Shown here: positions 10,491-25,200 of the stretch, piece by piece | How positions within the stretch are numbered: the stretch's first letter is position 1 | How the letters are laid out: every line of letters starts with the position of its first letter | DNA from: Albula goreensis | Taxonomy: Eukaryota; Chordata; Actinopteri; Albuliformes; Albulidae | Direction of reading: 5' to 3' | Length of the DNA stretch: 64,000 nt | Assembly: GCA_022829145.1 (NCBI GenBank) | Contig: CM040745.1 | Span: forward strand, 14,681,501-14,745,500 | Notes under the pieces: generated by a model | What the model was told of the DNA's origin: nothing | The model's input: the letters and a program-made list of their open reading frames with translations, nothing else | Databases searched by the model: none | Translations under genes and position numbers: made by a program

Positions 10491-13400
10491 GGGATTTCCC
10501 TCCCTGGAATACTCCAGGACCCGGGACAACTGGGATGAGTCACTCTGGGATATGCGGCTCTGGCATTCTTCAAATTTCCTCTTGAAGGATTCAGCCACTT
10601 CTGCAGTCTTGAACTTGGCAGCTAGCTGCTCTACCTTTGCATCTCCCTCTGGAGAAACAGCAAAAACAAAACATCTTTTAGAAACGTTTTCATTTTCATT
10701 ATCTGTCAACTATGGTGAACTTTAAGTAGTGTGATTTGTAGAGGTGTACAGAGCTTTCCAAATAGGAAATTCTTGTAACCAGCAGGTTGTCATCCTACAG
10801 CCAAATCTGTGATCAATGCGTTGCAAATTGAAATTGTAGACCATGATCAACGTACCCGATCTGGGTATCTTCAGAAAAGATTTGCCATGTATTAAGGTTC
10901 TACATATAAGAGGTATGTTTTTAAGATGTCCTGTACCTGCATAGTCTGTAGCAGTCCAGACCAGCGCATTGGTGGAGGTGTTCATGGGCTTCAGCTCCAT
11001 GCCCTTGGCGATTGTGTGGTTGGCGCAGACCTTGAGCACCTGCTCCCGCCTCATCAGCACACGGTAATACCGCTTTTGGGGGTGGAAGAGGATCTTGATG
11101 TCACCCACTCCCCGCTCTTTCCACTGGCTTGCATCACGGTCCCAGCGGTACAGCTTAGTCCGCTCTTTAAACAGGATCTCCTCATCCTCCTCGCCAGATT
11201 TGGTCTCCACCTTGTGAACACAGGTACTTGGTTTAATCCACTCTACTTCATTCAGTAATATATGTATTCACATTATCAGAAAATCACTGTTCACCTAACT
11301 ATCACAGGTACTTTATTTACCTAGTGAGCTCAGGTATTGCAGTCACCCCATGGGCACATATTCACCTGATGTCCACATGGACCTTAATCACCAGATGGGC
11401 ATAGGTACTGTATATGCCAGTTTAGCACAGGCACTTTATTCAGGGGTCTCTCATAAAAGCCCCACAGACACTTGTGCACTGTGCAAAAAAACTGAAGTAT
11501 AATACTTTTATAAAAAAAAAAAAAAAAAAAAAAGGGTGCCAAAAAGATTTTACCTCTGGCAGTGAGACTATGGGCTCAAAGTGAATATCAGCATTGTTTG
11601 TAGCCTCTTCATCATCGCTGCCCTCTTCATCGCCTTCATTCCGAGCCATTGGAGCTGACCCAAACACAGTGGCCCCTGCGTTTGCCCAGGTGAAGTTTGC
11701 ATCTGAAGATGGGGACACACAAATTCAGTTATCAATGAATGTATTTTTCCAGACATACACATATTTTGTATAGGTTACTAAAGCTGTTATCAACAACTTG
11801 ACCAGGAATTAGCAATATGCAGAAATGCATTACATTTAACTCTTGTCAAAGTCATTACGTATGAAACATAACAATCCTATCCACAAACATTTTGGGCTAT
11901 TGCACTTAGTTCTACTCATAAGCATTCCCTGGTTTGCACTTCACCCACTAGTAAGTTTTTATGGGATACAGGTATTTCAACGCTTAATCATTTCTACAGA
12001 CAAATTCTAAGTTCAGCGGATATGTGTTTGAAGGCAGAAATATTAGAGCCAAGAAGTCTAGCTAGATGCCTACCTTAGTTTACTGCAACACACTACTGTG
12101 TGCAAATGCCCTTGAATCTCTTGTTTGCTTTGTGTATGATCAGGTTTTCTACAATAGATCTGTATTCAGACAAACCAACCTGTCTTCCCAAAAGCATATT
12201 CACTGGTGTTCTTAGCCAGGTCTGCAAATGAGAATCCCCCCACGCTACCAAAGCCACTGAATCCAAATGAAGGGGGAGGCTCTGTAGGAGGAATAATGAC
12301 CCCATTATGAATACAACTCCAAATGCAGTGCTGACACTTTTCAATAAATAAACATCTGTAAAATAACAATACTCAAAGGCTTGTTTAGTTTTCCTTAGTT
12401 ACTCTAAAAAAGAACTGCTCAGGAAAACCATGTTAAACATCTCATGCCTTGGGTAGTAGAATCAGGCTCAGGGTTCTTCTTGGTAGACAGGTCGATGGGG
12501 GTGCTGTCTTGGGTGGGTGCAGTGGGGGCAGGATCGGGTATTGCTTCACTGGAAGAATCAGGTTGGGGTACTGGTGAGGGAGCAGGTGCAGTGTTCTCCG
12601 CTGCAATGGTCTCAGTGCTGCTTGAGACGGTGGGATCAGTGGGCGCTTTCTCCTTGGCCTCCACCTCCTGAGAGAAACACCACACACAACACATTTTACA
12701 GGTCCTCCCAAACTACAAATCCTTAAATTTCCAAAAACAGACCACACCATCAAGTTACCGTAACTACAATCAAAATGCAAACACAATCACAGTCAATCGA
12801 TCATCCCAGTGCAATTGTTAAGATCACCACCTTGTTTTTTTGGGAACATTAATAGCTCCAAATTATCGAATGAACATTAATAATTCTGATCTCCATCAGT
12901 TGGAACACCATTTAGGTCACTATTTTTTCTATGTTAATTTATCAAAAATATGAAAGTTCGTAGGAGAAATGAAAGTATTAAGGTGGACAAAATCAAATGT
13001 TTTGAAAAATAAAGAAACTGGTAATTACATTTGCATACTATGTTTTGGAAAAATGACACCTAGCCATATCCAAAATGTACAATCGATGATTAGTATAGCA
13101 TATTACAATGCATTTCAAGGACAAGCAGATCTCACCAGATCTTTTTGTGCTTTTCTGAGCTCGGTTTCAAAGTCTTCCGGCTTCTCATTTTCTGTGTCAC
13201 TGCTCACCCCACAGAAGAATGTGGGGGGAAGTTGGAGGCGCACTGCTTTCTCTTCCTCATCAGGAGTGGGCTTTTTCTCCCAAACGATCACACACTCTGC
13301 ATCCCCGTCTCCTGCAGAAGTATCAGCTGGTAGAGAATAAAAGGTCTGTTGGAGTAGTCCAAACTGAAGTGCATATTTTTTTTTTTTTTTTTTTTTTTAA

Positions 13401-16400
13401 TCACCAGAATTCTTTCACATACATATTCAATCACAATGAGATGTGTTTGCACGCAATACATTTTCACATCAAAAACATGCCTCTCCTTGCTAACAGTTTT
13501 GTTCTTGGTTTTCTATTTTGCCATCATCTATTTGAATAATTCACCAAATCAATACATCTCTAATCACTTACATTAAATCCACTGGAACTTTCAGCAATAT
13601 CACTGACTTAGAGGCAGTTTTTTTTTTTTTAACCCTCTAACAAGTATGCAGTGCAACAGAACAATGGGGGGGAACACTTTTAAGAACTTTAAAAGTGTTG
13701 AACAAAGCGCAACAAAGTTTAAAGATTGTTCAAAGTTGGTATTGTGGACTGAGAGTACACACTCTAAAGTGGTCATCCAAAATCATTAAACATGGCTTAA
13801 CAAAATTATGTACAATTTAGAAAGGTATTTCTTGCAAAACAAACAAAACACAGGCAAACTGAAGTTAACCAAGATAAGGTGACATTTTTTTTGGCTATTT
13901 GCATGGAAAGGTACCAGTGTGTGAGCATCATTTTACATACTGCTGCACATAGAAGACATTCAAATGTTAACAGTGGATTATGAAGCAACATTTGCAAAAA
14001 CCTTACTTTACGACATTGGGAAATGTATCACCCAGTCACTCATGGCTAACTATATTCACTCCTGCTATGTTGCTGCAAGTTGTTTTTGATCCCACTGCTA
14101 CTTACTGTTGAGGTTTCAAACCAGAAAACAGGCTATGGGTTTTGTATCCAATTCTCTGGCACAAATTAGCAAACTGGCAAGGTGGTCATTTCAAGCACCA
14201 ACCTTTGTCATGGAAGCTACAAGCTATATACAGGTAGGGTTTTGTCAAGGTGCAGAAAATTCCAAGCATCTCCTCTTTGAGAGTGCTTTGCTTACCGGCC
14301 TCCTGATCTTGGGTCTCCTGGGTTAGAGCCTCTGGAGCATCTGTCTCTTGGGTCACTGTGTCCACAACATCGGCTGCCTGGACCACAGCTTCCAAAGTAC
14401 CCGTGTCCTGGGCCACCCTCTCCAGTGCAACAGTCTCTTGGGTCATTGTGTCCACAACATCGGCTACCTGGACCACAGCTTCCAAAGTGCAAGTGTCCTG
14501 GGCCACACTCTCCAGTGCAACGGTCTCTTGGGTCCCTGTATCCAGAACACCAGTTGCTGGGATTGCAGCCTCTGGAGAGCTGGTTGCCCGAGTTGCCATC
14601 TCTGGCACTCCAAGCTCCTTCTTTGGAGGATCAGGATACAGTTTCCCATTTAGTTTTTTCACTGCGGTCTCAAAGTCTTCATCTGCACATGAAATACAAA
14701 GATGAACTTTGTTACTTCACTAATAAAATGAATAATATCAAAGCATATATAACTCACATGTTCCATCTCAATTTCCCCTACAACACAGAGACTCTAAAAT
14801 AACAAAGACTAGGCCTGCAGCATTCCTCACCATCCTCTGAGTCGTCGCTGACATAACCTGGCTCATTCTTGTAACAGAAGAAGGTGGGAGGCAGCTGAAG
14901 TGTGCGAGCTAGTTGTGCTTGCTCCGTGGAAGGCTCCCGCACAAACACAACCTCCAGATCTTCTGAGCTGGCTTGCTCTGCTGGGTCTTTTTTCTCCATC
15001 ACTACCTCAGAGGCAGCTTTAGAAGAAAAAAAAATTCAGAGAAAAAACATTAAACATTGCCATTGCACATATTCAGAGACTAGGATTTTATATATGGCAA
15101 AAAGATGCATAAAAAGAACAACACATATTCCAAATGATTGCTCTATGACAGTCATTGATTCAAGCAGAAAATATGATTGTACTAGACTAGGTATGTCTCC
15201 ATCATTTTTAAACCCCTTCAAAAGGTTTAACTTGAATAACGGGCTGGTTGGGAAGGGACTACAATTTATGTTTTATTAGTTTTATTCAATAACCAAGCAA
15301 ACAAGAACGTACTGAAAACCACGAGTAAAAACTCTCAATCATACTGTATCAAGGGAACATGTTTGAATGTCTTGGGTTAGTTCCACACAGATACACATGC
15401 ATGCAAGATATAATAGTTTAAAAAAAAACAAAAAAAAAAAAAAAAAAAAACCTAGCATGCATTTCACTAATAAAGAGCATAAAGAGTTGAATGTTTCTGC
15501 AAAAATACTGTTGAGTCAGTAGGGAGTTGTATCCCTGATGTTTTATTCCCGAGTTTAAAATTCAGAAATCAGTTTAATGTATTAAAGTGACTTTGCGAGT
15601 ACCCTCTGGGTGCAGGGTTCCAACTGCCTTTCATCATTTCATAAATCCCTGCGTTACCTAGGAGATAATGGATTACCTCTTGCCCAGTAATGGATTACAG
15701 TACTGTTGCAACACATCCTGTTCTAAATATGTGGCTGACCTTAACTCTGTACACTGCACATTCCTACCATACAGTGAGAATGACTGGCATCTCTGAGTGT
15801 CCCATTTCAGCTGCCTGAAAAGCCACTCACTACAAATCCACTTCATACACTTACCCATGGCTTGTAGGTAATGCCATTTCTGTTCCTCTCTCTATATTCA
15901 CTACAAAAACAGACTCAGCAGATTTCATCAAGAAGCACCACAGAGTCTACACAACAGGGTTTTCCAGAAGGGTCAGACCTAGGGCCATTTTAGGAACAAT
16001 GTGTTGCACTGCAATTGATTGTCTGCCAAAAACATCCAAATTTCAAACACGATGGGCATGCAACATTGTTAGGGTCTTGCACAAACGTTGATGTTTCCAC
16101 ACCATACAGCCAGGTTAACTCTGGCAGCGACGGCCAGTGGGTGACAGCTCAGCAGGTGATGTGTCACAGTACACACACAGTGCAGTGACAAAATACCTTG
16201 GGGTTCAAATTGGGTGGATGATGTGCAGGTCCAAAAAGCCATTGGGTTATCTTTGAAAAGCCTAAAATCCAATCCTAAAAAAATAATTGTTCAGTGAGAC
16301 AAACTAGATGACTTGCGTATAAATGAAACTGTTGATAACTTGAAACTGTTAGTTGCTTTAGAGATTGTGTTTTCTTTTTAAGTTAAAATACTTAAAAGGT

Positions 16401-19400
16401 GTAATACATTAGAAAAGCATGAAATGTTCTGTATATTGTCTTGTGCCGGCTTATGCTTTGTGAACATGCAGTCTTCTGACAAAGCAGGGACTGCACTACA
16501 TTTCAGTGGTTCTTTTACCGTGTTGTCTTCAAAATTAGCCGCTGGTTACCCTTTCTTTGCCAAAACCACTGAGAACAAAGGCTGCTCCTAAGTATACAGC
16601 AGGGTGAAAGTTAAAGGGAGTTATACAGGCAGGATGGGTGATTGGAATATTCTTTTTCCACTGGATGTTTGCCTGTAAATTAGGCAAGCCAGTATTGAAA
16701 GAGCAGATTATGGAACATCAACATATATGTGTCAAACACATGGGGTAAAACAAAACAAAGTAACACCAGTTCACATTCAGCACAAGCAGCTTTCACGGAA
16801 CCACATATCAAAAGGTTAAATGAACAAAGTAAAACCCCATGATGAAAACCTTACCTCTTGCCGGGAATTTGAATGTGGGCACTGCCGGGGTTGGAGCTAC
16901 AATGGGTGGTTGACTGGATGAGCCACTCTCTGGAACCTTGGAGCTGCCAGAGGAAATGGTGGGTGTTTTGTCGGTGCTCGTCTTAATGCCGGGAATCAAC
17001 TCACTGGAAGACGGAGAACTTCCAAAGATTTTCTGGACAGAGTCTGTGCCGAACACAAATTTAGGAGGGGAGACAACTGTTTTTGAGGGGTTTTGAGGGC
17101 TGTGTGCTGTGGATGGGGAGGATGAGCCATCCGTTGCATTGCAACTCTGAGGAGGCAGATCCGTCCGTTCTCTGGTGGTCTCCTCCAGCACAGCCACTGC
17201 AGCCTGACCACAGATAGTCTCATGAATTGAGGACTCTCTTGACGACATGGGGGTAAGCAGAGTGTCCGTTTCCTGGGCATTCTTGGCCTCTTCAAATATC
17301 TCTCTGAAGGTGTTTGCCACCTCTTGCAATTTAAACCGGACTGCAAGTTGTTCAACCTTCCCCTCGCCTTCTGTGAAGTCAAAGGCACTCCAGATCCAAG
17401 CTTTCTCAGCCCCTTTCATGGGTTCCAGCTTCATGGTGGAGTTAATCCAGTGGTTAGCACAGAGCTTGAGAACCTGGTCTCGCCTCATGACAAGCCGTAC
17501 CCGTTTGGTGTCATAGTTCTGCAGGATTTTGATGTCACCGATTCCCCTCTCCTTCCACTGACTTAGGCCCTTATCATAACGGTATAGCTTGGCTCTGTGG
17601 CTAAAAAGCACTTGCTCATTTTCCTCACCAGTTGTTATATCCACTAAATCAGGCAAAGGTACAACAGGCTCAAAGTACTGGCCATCTCTCTCCTCTTCTT
17701 GGGTTGTTTCTGATTCATCATCAGTACCAACAGAAACCCTACTCTGGTTTGGTTTTGCTGGAGATTTGGAAGGACTTATGATAGGCTGGAAACTGAAGCT
17801 GAAGCCAGCAGTGGATTCTCCGAAACGAAACAAATTCTTACGCACTTCTGGACTACTGGCTAATGGGGAAGCATATACTGAAGTCTCTGCTGTGTCATCC
17901 AATGCTTCTTCCTGCAAGTCATAGTTATCCCACTCAAGGGTGATACCACTGCTCTCCACATGTGGCTTAATGATCAGACCAGAAGTGTTGCTGGCACTTG
18001 TGAGATTTACTTGACTTTCATCCTCCTTAATCTTTGCTTTGTCATCAGTCAAGAAGGATTTTAGGTCCTTTAAGCCAGACTTCATCTCCTCTGCTTTCTG
18101 AATGAGGCGTGCAGTTCTTCCAGTGTCAACCAGCTTGTGAGGGGTCTGCAGTGGTATGTCCAAGAGGAGCCTCTGACATTCCTCAAACTTTTGTTTGAAT
18201 TCTTCTGCCAATTCTGGGGTTTTAAACTTAGCGGCAAGCTGCTCCAACTTGGCATCTCCATCTGAAAAATCATTTGCGAGCCACATCCAAGCTCGATCAG
18301 ATCCAGAGAGGGGCTTCAGGTTCATGGTTGTGGTAATCAGATGGTTTGCGCACACCTTTAACACCTGTTCTCTCCTCATCAGCACTCTCAACTTCCCATT
18401 TACACTGTTCTTCAGGAATTTTAGATTCCCAACACCCCTTTCCTTCCACTGGCTTGTGTCTGCATCAAATCTGAAGAGCTTTACCCGCTGCGAGTAGAGA
18501 ACTTCCTCGTCCTCTTCCCCAGTAACAAGATCCACCTTTTCAGGCATCTGAACTACAGGTTCAAACTGGATGTCATCATTCTCCTCCGTTTTGTACATGT
18601 CTTCATCATCCTGGTCTTGAGAGGCGTCTGCCTTTTGGGTGGACTGCAGTGATGCAAAGAGCTGCTCACCAGCTCGTGAAAAGCCTTTGAAGTTGGGATC
18701 ACTTTTTCCAAACTGGAAATCGCCCTGTGAGGACTTAGCCAGGTCAGCAAAACTGAAAGTGTTGGTTTTCCCAGAAAAAAGAGGGTTTTCATCTTGTGTA
18801 GTGCTCTCCACTGATGGGCCTGCACCTACAGAAGCTTCCTTTTCTTTTTCTCTGTGCTGCTCTGCAATGTTTTTCAGGAACAAGGAAGCAGACCCTGCAT
18901 CAGGTTGGCTCTCAGCTGGAGGTGTTGGATTCACAGTTTCCTGAGTGCCAAACTTAAAGCCACCTGGGGGAACTTGCATTGAGAAAGAGAAACCTCCACT
19001 ACCTCCACTGGCCTTGCCATCCACATGAGATGAAGGCAGCTCAAACTTGAATGATGCTGGTGAGCTTTTCTCCTCTCCTTGGCCAAATTTGAATGTGCCA
19101 CCAGTATTAAAATTAGCTTTAAATCCTGTTGCTGCAGGTGCATTTGATGTATTCTGGTTCCCGAAGCTAAAACTGAAGGCAGAGCTTGATGGTTGTCCTG
19201 CACTTGAGCTTTTTGCATTAGGATTTGGGGTCTGGCAGGAAACACAAAAGCTTGAGGAGCCATCATTTCTAACAAGACAGGTATCACAGTCCCACTGCCC
19301 TTCTTTCTTTCCGAATATAGCTGCTAATTCACCTTGAGGTGGCATCTGGATTTTGCTAGGGGTCTGGCAAGAAACACACTTCATGGCTGAGGCATCATTC

Positions 19401-22193
19401 CTAACCAGACAGGTATCACAGTCCCACTGTCCGTCCTTCTTAGCAAACTGACCACCAAACCCTGCACCAAACGAAACAGTGGAAGGTTTTGTTATTGCTG
19501 GAGCATCAACCACAGCTTTATTTGATGGGTTTGGAGTCTGACATGAAACACAATGTCCTGCAGATACCTCATTCCTCACTGAACAAATGTCACAGTCCCA
19601 TTGGCCAGGTTTCTTTTCAAATTGAGCGCCAAAGCCTACTGGTTTAGAAGTACTTTCACTGCTCCCAAACTTAAAAGTAGTGGGTATTTGGGCAAATGAT
19701 CCAAATGGTTGAGTGCTGGAAGCGGAGCTGGTATCCTTCAGGGTTTCTTTACCAAAGCCAAATGTGAAAGTCCCTGCTGCAGGCAGCGATGCTGCAAAAC
19801 CTTTGGCCTCTTTTCCAGATTTCCCATCAGGCTGGGATTCAGCAGAGGGGTTGGGTGTCTGACAAGCAACACATTGCATGGCTGTTGCAGAGTTTCTTAT
19901 GCAGCATGTACTGCAGTCCCATTCGCCTTCCTTCTTGGCAAACTGAGCCCCAAACTCGGATTCTTTGGCTGCTGCCTGAGGAGTTGAGGCTTTTGGAGGA
20001 ACTTCCTTTTCTGCAGATTGATCTTGCTTCTCTGGAGACTTTGGTACTGCCTTCTGGGCCTCTTCAAACTTTGCTTTGAAAAGAGCGGCCTCATCTGCAG
20101 TTTTAAAACGAATAGCTAGCTGCTCAGGCTTGGGCATTTCATCAGCATAATCAATGGCATACCATACCCAAGACTTGTCAGAGCCGGCATTTGGTTTCAG
20201 CACCATATCTGCAGTAATGTAGTGGTTGGCACAGATTTTAAGCACCTGCTCCCTCCTCATTAACAATCGGACCTTGCCCGATACTCTGTGTCTCAGAATT
20301 TTGATGCTGCCAATGCCCCTCTCCTTCCACTCTTTTGTTTCAGTTTCAAAGCGGAACAGCTTAGCCCTGTTGCAGAACATCTCTTCTTCTTCCTCTTCTC
20401 CTGTTTTAACATCTACTTTGTCAGGGAGTGGTACAATGGGCTCAAAGTGAGGGCCATCTTCATCCTCCTCCACCCGACTGCTCTCATTGTCGCTTTCATG
20501 CTCTGCCTTCTCCTCCTGCTCCTCGGTGCTTGCTAAGCCAAACACAGGTTTAGTCATGTCTGTAAAACTGAAAGGCTGGTCAGTTTTTCCAAACAATCCC
20601 GTCTTGCCCTGGCTCTGTGCCACATCAGCAAAAGAGAACCCAGCCGTGTTTTTAGCTCCAAAGTTAAAGATCCCAACCTGGGTTGCAGGTGCCTGGTCTT
20701 GTGCTGGTGCCTTCTGCCCCACTTGTACCTCATTTCTGGCTGGTATGTCAGATGTCAAGAGCCCCAGCAAGCTCTCACTGTTGTTTTTTACCTGCACGGA
20801 AGAGAAGGTGAAATCCCCATCATTAGATTTGAAATTTGAATTAAACTTGAAGGCAGCAGCCGGAGTGGACTGAGCAGTGACTCCTGCTCCGAAGCTGGGT
20901 ACCTTTGGGGGCTCGACTGGGATCTGCTGCCCAAAGCTCATCTTCCCAAACTCGACAGGCTTAGTCTCGCTGCTCTTCGGAGGCTGCACTGGAACTGCGG
21001 CAGGTTTGGTGAAATAGCCGGGCTCTGGCAGAGGAGGATTGGTAGATGGCTGAGGAACACTATGGCTGTAGTATTCCTCGCTATATGGGGAGAGCAGGCT
21101 GGTTGCTGGTGACTCAAAGCGCAGGGGGGCCCCATAAACCTGGTCTTGAGGGTACATGCATGCTGGTGTTGTCTGCAATGGCGGTGTATGTGTGGGCTGC
21201 TGATAGGCATACATGTGCTGCTGTGGGGGCAGACGGTTGATCCCATAAACTGGAGCCTTAAAACAAAATTAAAATAAGTACAAATCACCATGTTGTGTAA
21301 TATACTCCAGAAAACAGGAAAAAGTATTTGTATTCTATTGTTCGGCAATGTTTGATCAAATTATGGTAGCAGAAAAAAAGAAACAGTTTCAGAATCTGCA
21401 TGACTACATCTTTCTAAACTGACCAGTTACACCTACCTTTGTTGGTGTGACATTTGCAGTTGTGCGAAGAAGATACTGAGAGTTGTAGGCAGGTGACGGG
21501 TTGTAATACACAGAGGGTCCAGTAGTAGCCACTGAGGGATTAAAGAGAAAACCAGGGTCATAAAAGTCTAGTTTAAGGAATAATGCAGAGAAAACGGTTT
21601 CAAATGTTTAAATGAAAAAAAAATTCAAAAAATTCAAAAAAATGATTGATTGAAGATGATTAGAAACAACACCTTCCTCACCTGTGAGGGGCGCACCATG
21701 GAAGCTCTGGGCTGCTGGAAAGGGCTCCTGGAGGGCCTCAGCTGCATAGCTCTCACTGTACATCCTGTGGTGTGGGGATGCTGTAGCCCCAGATGAGTTG
21801 TGCCTCAGATCATGGACCTCATTCTTCATTGACACAGAAACAAGGATATAAACATAATATCCTAAAGTTCAATTGTAGATCTATGATTACATTATGTCTT
21901 TTTGTTTTTTCCCTACAGAAAAAATACTAACAAAATACATTCACACATGAGTGACTATATTTGTGTTAGCTTCTGACCTTGAGGGCTTCCACTTGTTGAC
22001 ACAGCATTTGCAGAAGAGACTTTTGGTCCTCAGCCCAATGAGGCGGTGTTTTTGGCGAAAACTGGGGGAAGAAAAGGATCAAAACGGAATATGAGCCATT
22101 TCAAACCACCAACATAATTAACGTGAAATAATGAAGACATTTCTGGAGTATGAAAAACTGAGGTAGGTAAAGAGACCAGTATGACTCCAGGGG

Positions 22194-22226
<33 letters not shown>

Positions 22227-25200
22227 CATATAGTCTTATGATGTACCATGTGTCTTTTTGAAGGGGAGGGCACACTCTTGGTTGGAGATGGAGTGGAAAA
22301 TTTAATGTGAGAGCTAGAGGCACCAGGCTCTATCAGTTGATTGGGACTGCAGTGCGTAGGCTGACCCTCTTCCTCCTCATCCATGGCGTCTTCACTCTCA
22401 CCCAGCTGCTGATTGACATCATTCAGCAGATCCATCACCTCCTCCATTGATACTGGCAGCTGTACGCAATAGCATACAAAGCAAATCATTACAAAAAATA
22501 TCTATGGACAAAACTCCACACTTGTATGCTTTATGATTAAATAATCCACTTTATATCAGTGTGATGAATAATAATTAAAATCATCATAGAGGTTAATATA
22601 CTTTCTCTCAATTCACCATTTTATTGCTCCCAACCTGTGAAACATTTTGTTCATGTTTTGGAATGCATTTCTGGTAGTCTGTAAAACTCAAGAAAATAAA
22701 AGTGCACCTTTTCAATTTCTGCAGCATTGGCATTGTATATTTTTGACAGGTACTTTCTAAACTTTCTCAGGAACATGATGCACCGGTCCTGTGTTTCTTC
22801 CACACCATTTCCTGCCTCTTCAGAGAGTCTTTGAAATATCTGCAAAGACAGCAACAGAGAAAGAACATGAAGCAAGAAAAAATAAGACAAAAACTAATGG
22901 AAGAAATGGCATACACATCAGAGGCTGGTACCACATCTAGACCATGCTTTTGTACACTGTGGCCATCAGTCCCAAGAGGTGACACATAATTAGCTGTATA
23001 GTCAGCCGATAAGGTCCTACAAAACTGCAACAGAAGAAATCCTATGTTTGATTAGTCTACACAGGTATTAACAGTCTACCAATAGCAACTGTACACAGTG
23101 TTCCACCCGGACAAAATGATTGCACAATCGGTCAAGTGCAGTGTGAAAAGCCGCAGTGGCTGGGACCATCCACTTTTGAGAACAGCATAACCTTTCCTGT
23201 GACCTCCAGATTTATTTAATTAGTCTAGAAATATGATGAGGCATTATAAATTGGGAGAAGTCACTTATCCTCAACACACCTGTGCAAGATGCCAACTTGC
23301 GGAAATACTGTTTATGTTTTCAAGGGTCGCGATTGCCTCCTCTGTTTTGCCTTCAATATCCTGCAGTGTGGCAAAAGCAATCATTGCTTCCTCTTCATGG
23401 CTTTTCACTGCAGAGATCTGTAAAAGAAATCAAATATTGTTTCACATGTACTTCACTCTGTGTAGTTAAGGACATGTTGGACATTATACGAACAAGCAAC
23501 CTATTTGACAGGTGCAGATGTGAAAAGGACACACTGATTTGATTTGCAGTCCATGAAATAGGTGAGCAGGTACACATTGCATTTTGATTTCAGTTGAGTG
23601 TAGATGCAATTAAAAATTACAAAATGCCATTTTACCTGAATGTCTTTACTATGAAAGTGCATGAACAATGGGTCAAGGGGTTCAGGAATACTCCGTCGCT
23701 TCTTAATTTTCTCCAGAAGGGGTAATACAACCTTCCAGTAGTGCACACTGCGTCCAATATATTCCTTCTGGTCATAATAAGAATTCACTCCACCACCCTG
23801 GCGGGGACAGAAGACACAAGTAAGCATTTTAGGTTCTTGGAATTCACCTCAATGAAGCCAACTACCTGACGTATTGAGGAATTCAAAACTCAGTGGCAAC
23901 ATATCAGTGAAAATACCAGCAGCCAATTGGTCAACGAAAACCTTATCTGTATCTATATTTAGCTGTATCTATGGCTGAAGGTTGAAAAAGGCTGTGATGG
24001 CAAGATGTTATGGAGGTATTCCAAGAGTTACCCCGCTACAATATTCTAAATTTAAGATTAAACAGCCCTCTCATATTGAGGCATTTTAACTATGACAGGC
24101 GGTGGCAGGTGTACCGTTTCGCTGAGGTGCTGGGCCCAGTGTATGACCAATGCAGGCTGCAGGCCATGCTTCTCCCCAGCTCTTAGGGTTGTCAGACCAT
24201 GCTGGACTGTCATCCTCAGTTTAGCAGACATCCCAGGTCTGCAGAAACATGTGTGCATACATACACACACAAACAGAAACATACCATGACTTTTTTCAAT
24301 TTTTTCTTTAACAGACAATGATCATGGTGATGTCTTAAATCAGAAGGAAAACCAAAGCATAACTGCAACCCACTCAAAGAGGATGTTGTAGTTCTACTAC
24401 TGTATTTGACACAGACATCTTATGCTTTTAATTAAAATCGATTCATCTCTGAGAGGAACTCACAGCGATTTCTTGTGGATCAGGTTGTAGACGGCATTCC
24501 ACCAGTCCCTCTGTCTCTCTGTGGACAGCAGCTTGATGATCTGCAGGGGTAGACACCTGGGCTCATGCAGTTGAGAGCTGGCAGTGATCTTCTGTGTCTC
24601 CTGTAGCTGAGTCTGGCAGCTGAACACAACTCCACTGAGAAAGACCTTTATTGACCAGGTGAAATAGAGGGCAAAGATGCATTAAAAAAACACATTAAAA
24701 TGAGTGACACAATTCAGAAGATTCTCAGTCTCAATTTGACGGTAGAAACATTTTACAATATTTTTCATCTGACTACTTTGTGTAATTATTAAACTTGATA
24801 TGATGCAACTCACGCATTTATGTAGTCAGAATGGTAAAATAAATGTTAATTACAGCAGCACAATGCTGAGTGAGGTCAGAGATGTTTCAGAATCCTCGAG
24901 GGTAAGGCAGCCCAGAGGAGGATGGGTGGACAGGTCTCAACCTATGCTTGTGCAGATGCTGTAGCTGGAAAACAACTGATGAGGTGTTGGGCTATTCATA
25001 CCTCCAGGTCAAGCAGGCAAATGGATTCAGGGGCATTAGTGTCTAGTTTGGAGGTCTCCAGTGTGAGCCTGGGGAACAGCTGCTTCAGCCAGTCCCTCAA
25101 AGTGGGTTTCTGGGCCATGAGTGCCCACTGCAGGCCCAGCCAGCTCAGGTGCTGCAGGTCCCCCACATGTAACAGGATCGCACCTGAAATGTACCCAACA

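Noticed and set aside
9789..10725. Plus-strand frames at 9789-10061, 9878-10168 and 10348-10725
   Set aside because: Antisense shadows of the conserved cyclophilin exons; no similarity of their own.
16996..20873. Many long open frames on both strands across the ranbp2 giant exon
   Set aside because: All are shadows of the 4.4-kb exon in other frames; only the minus frame with RanBD and zinc-finger motifs is coding.
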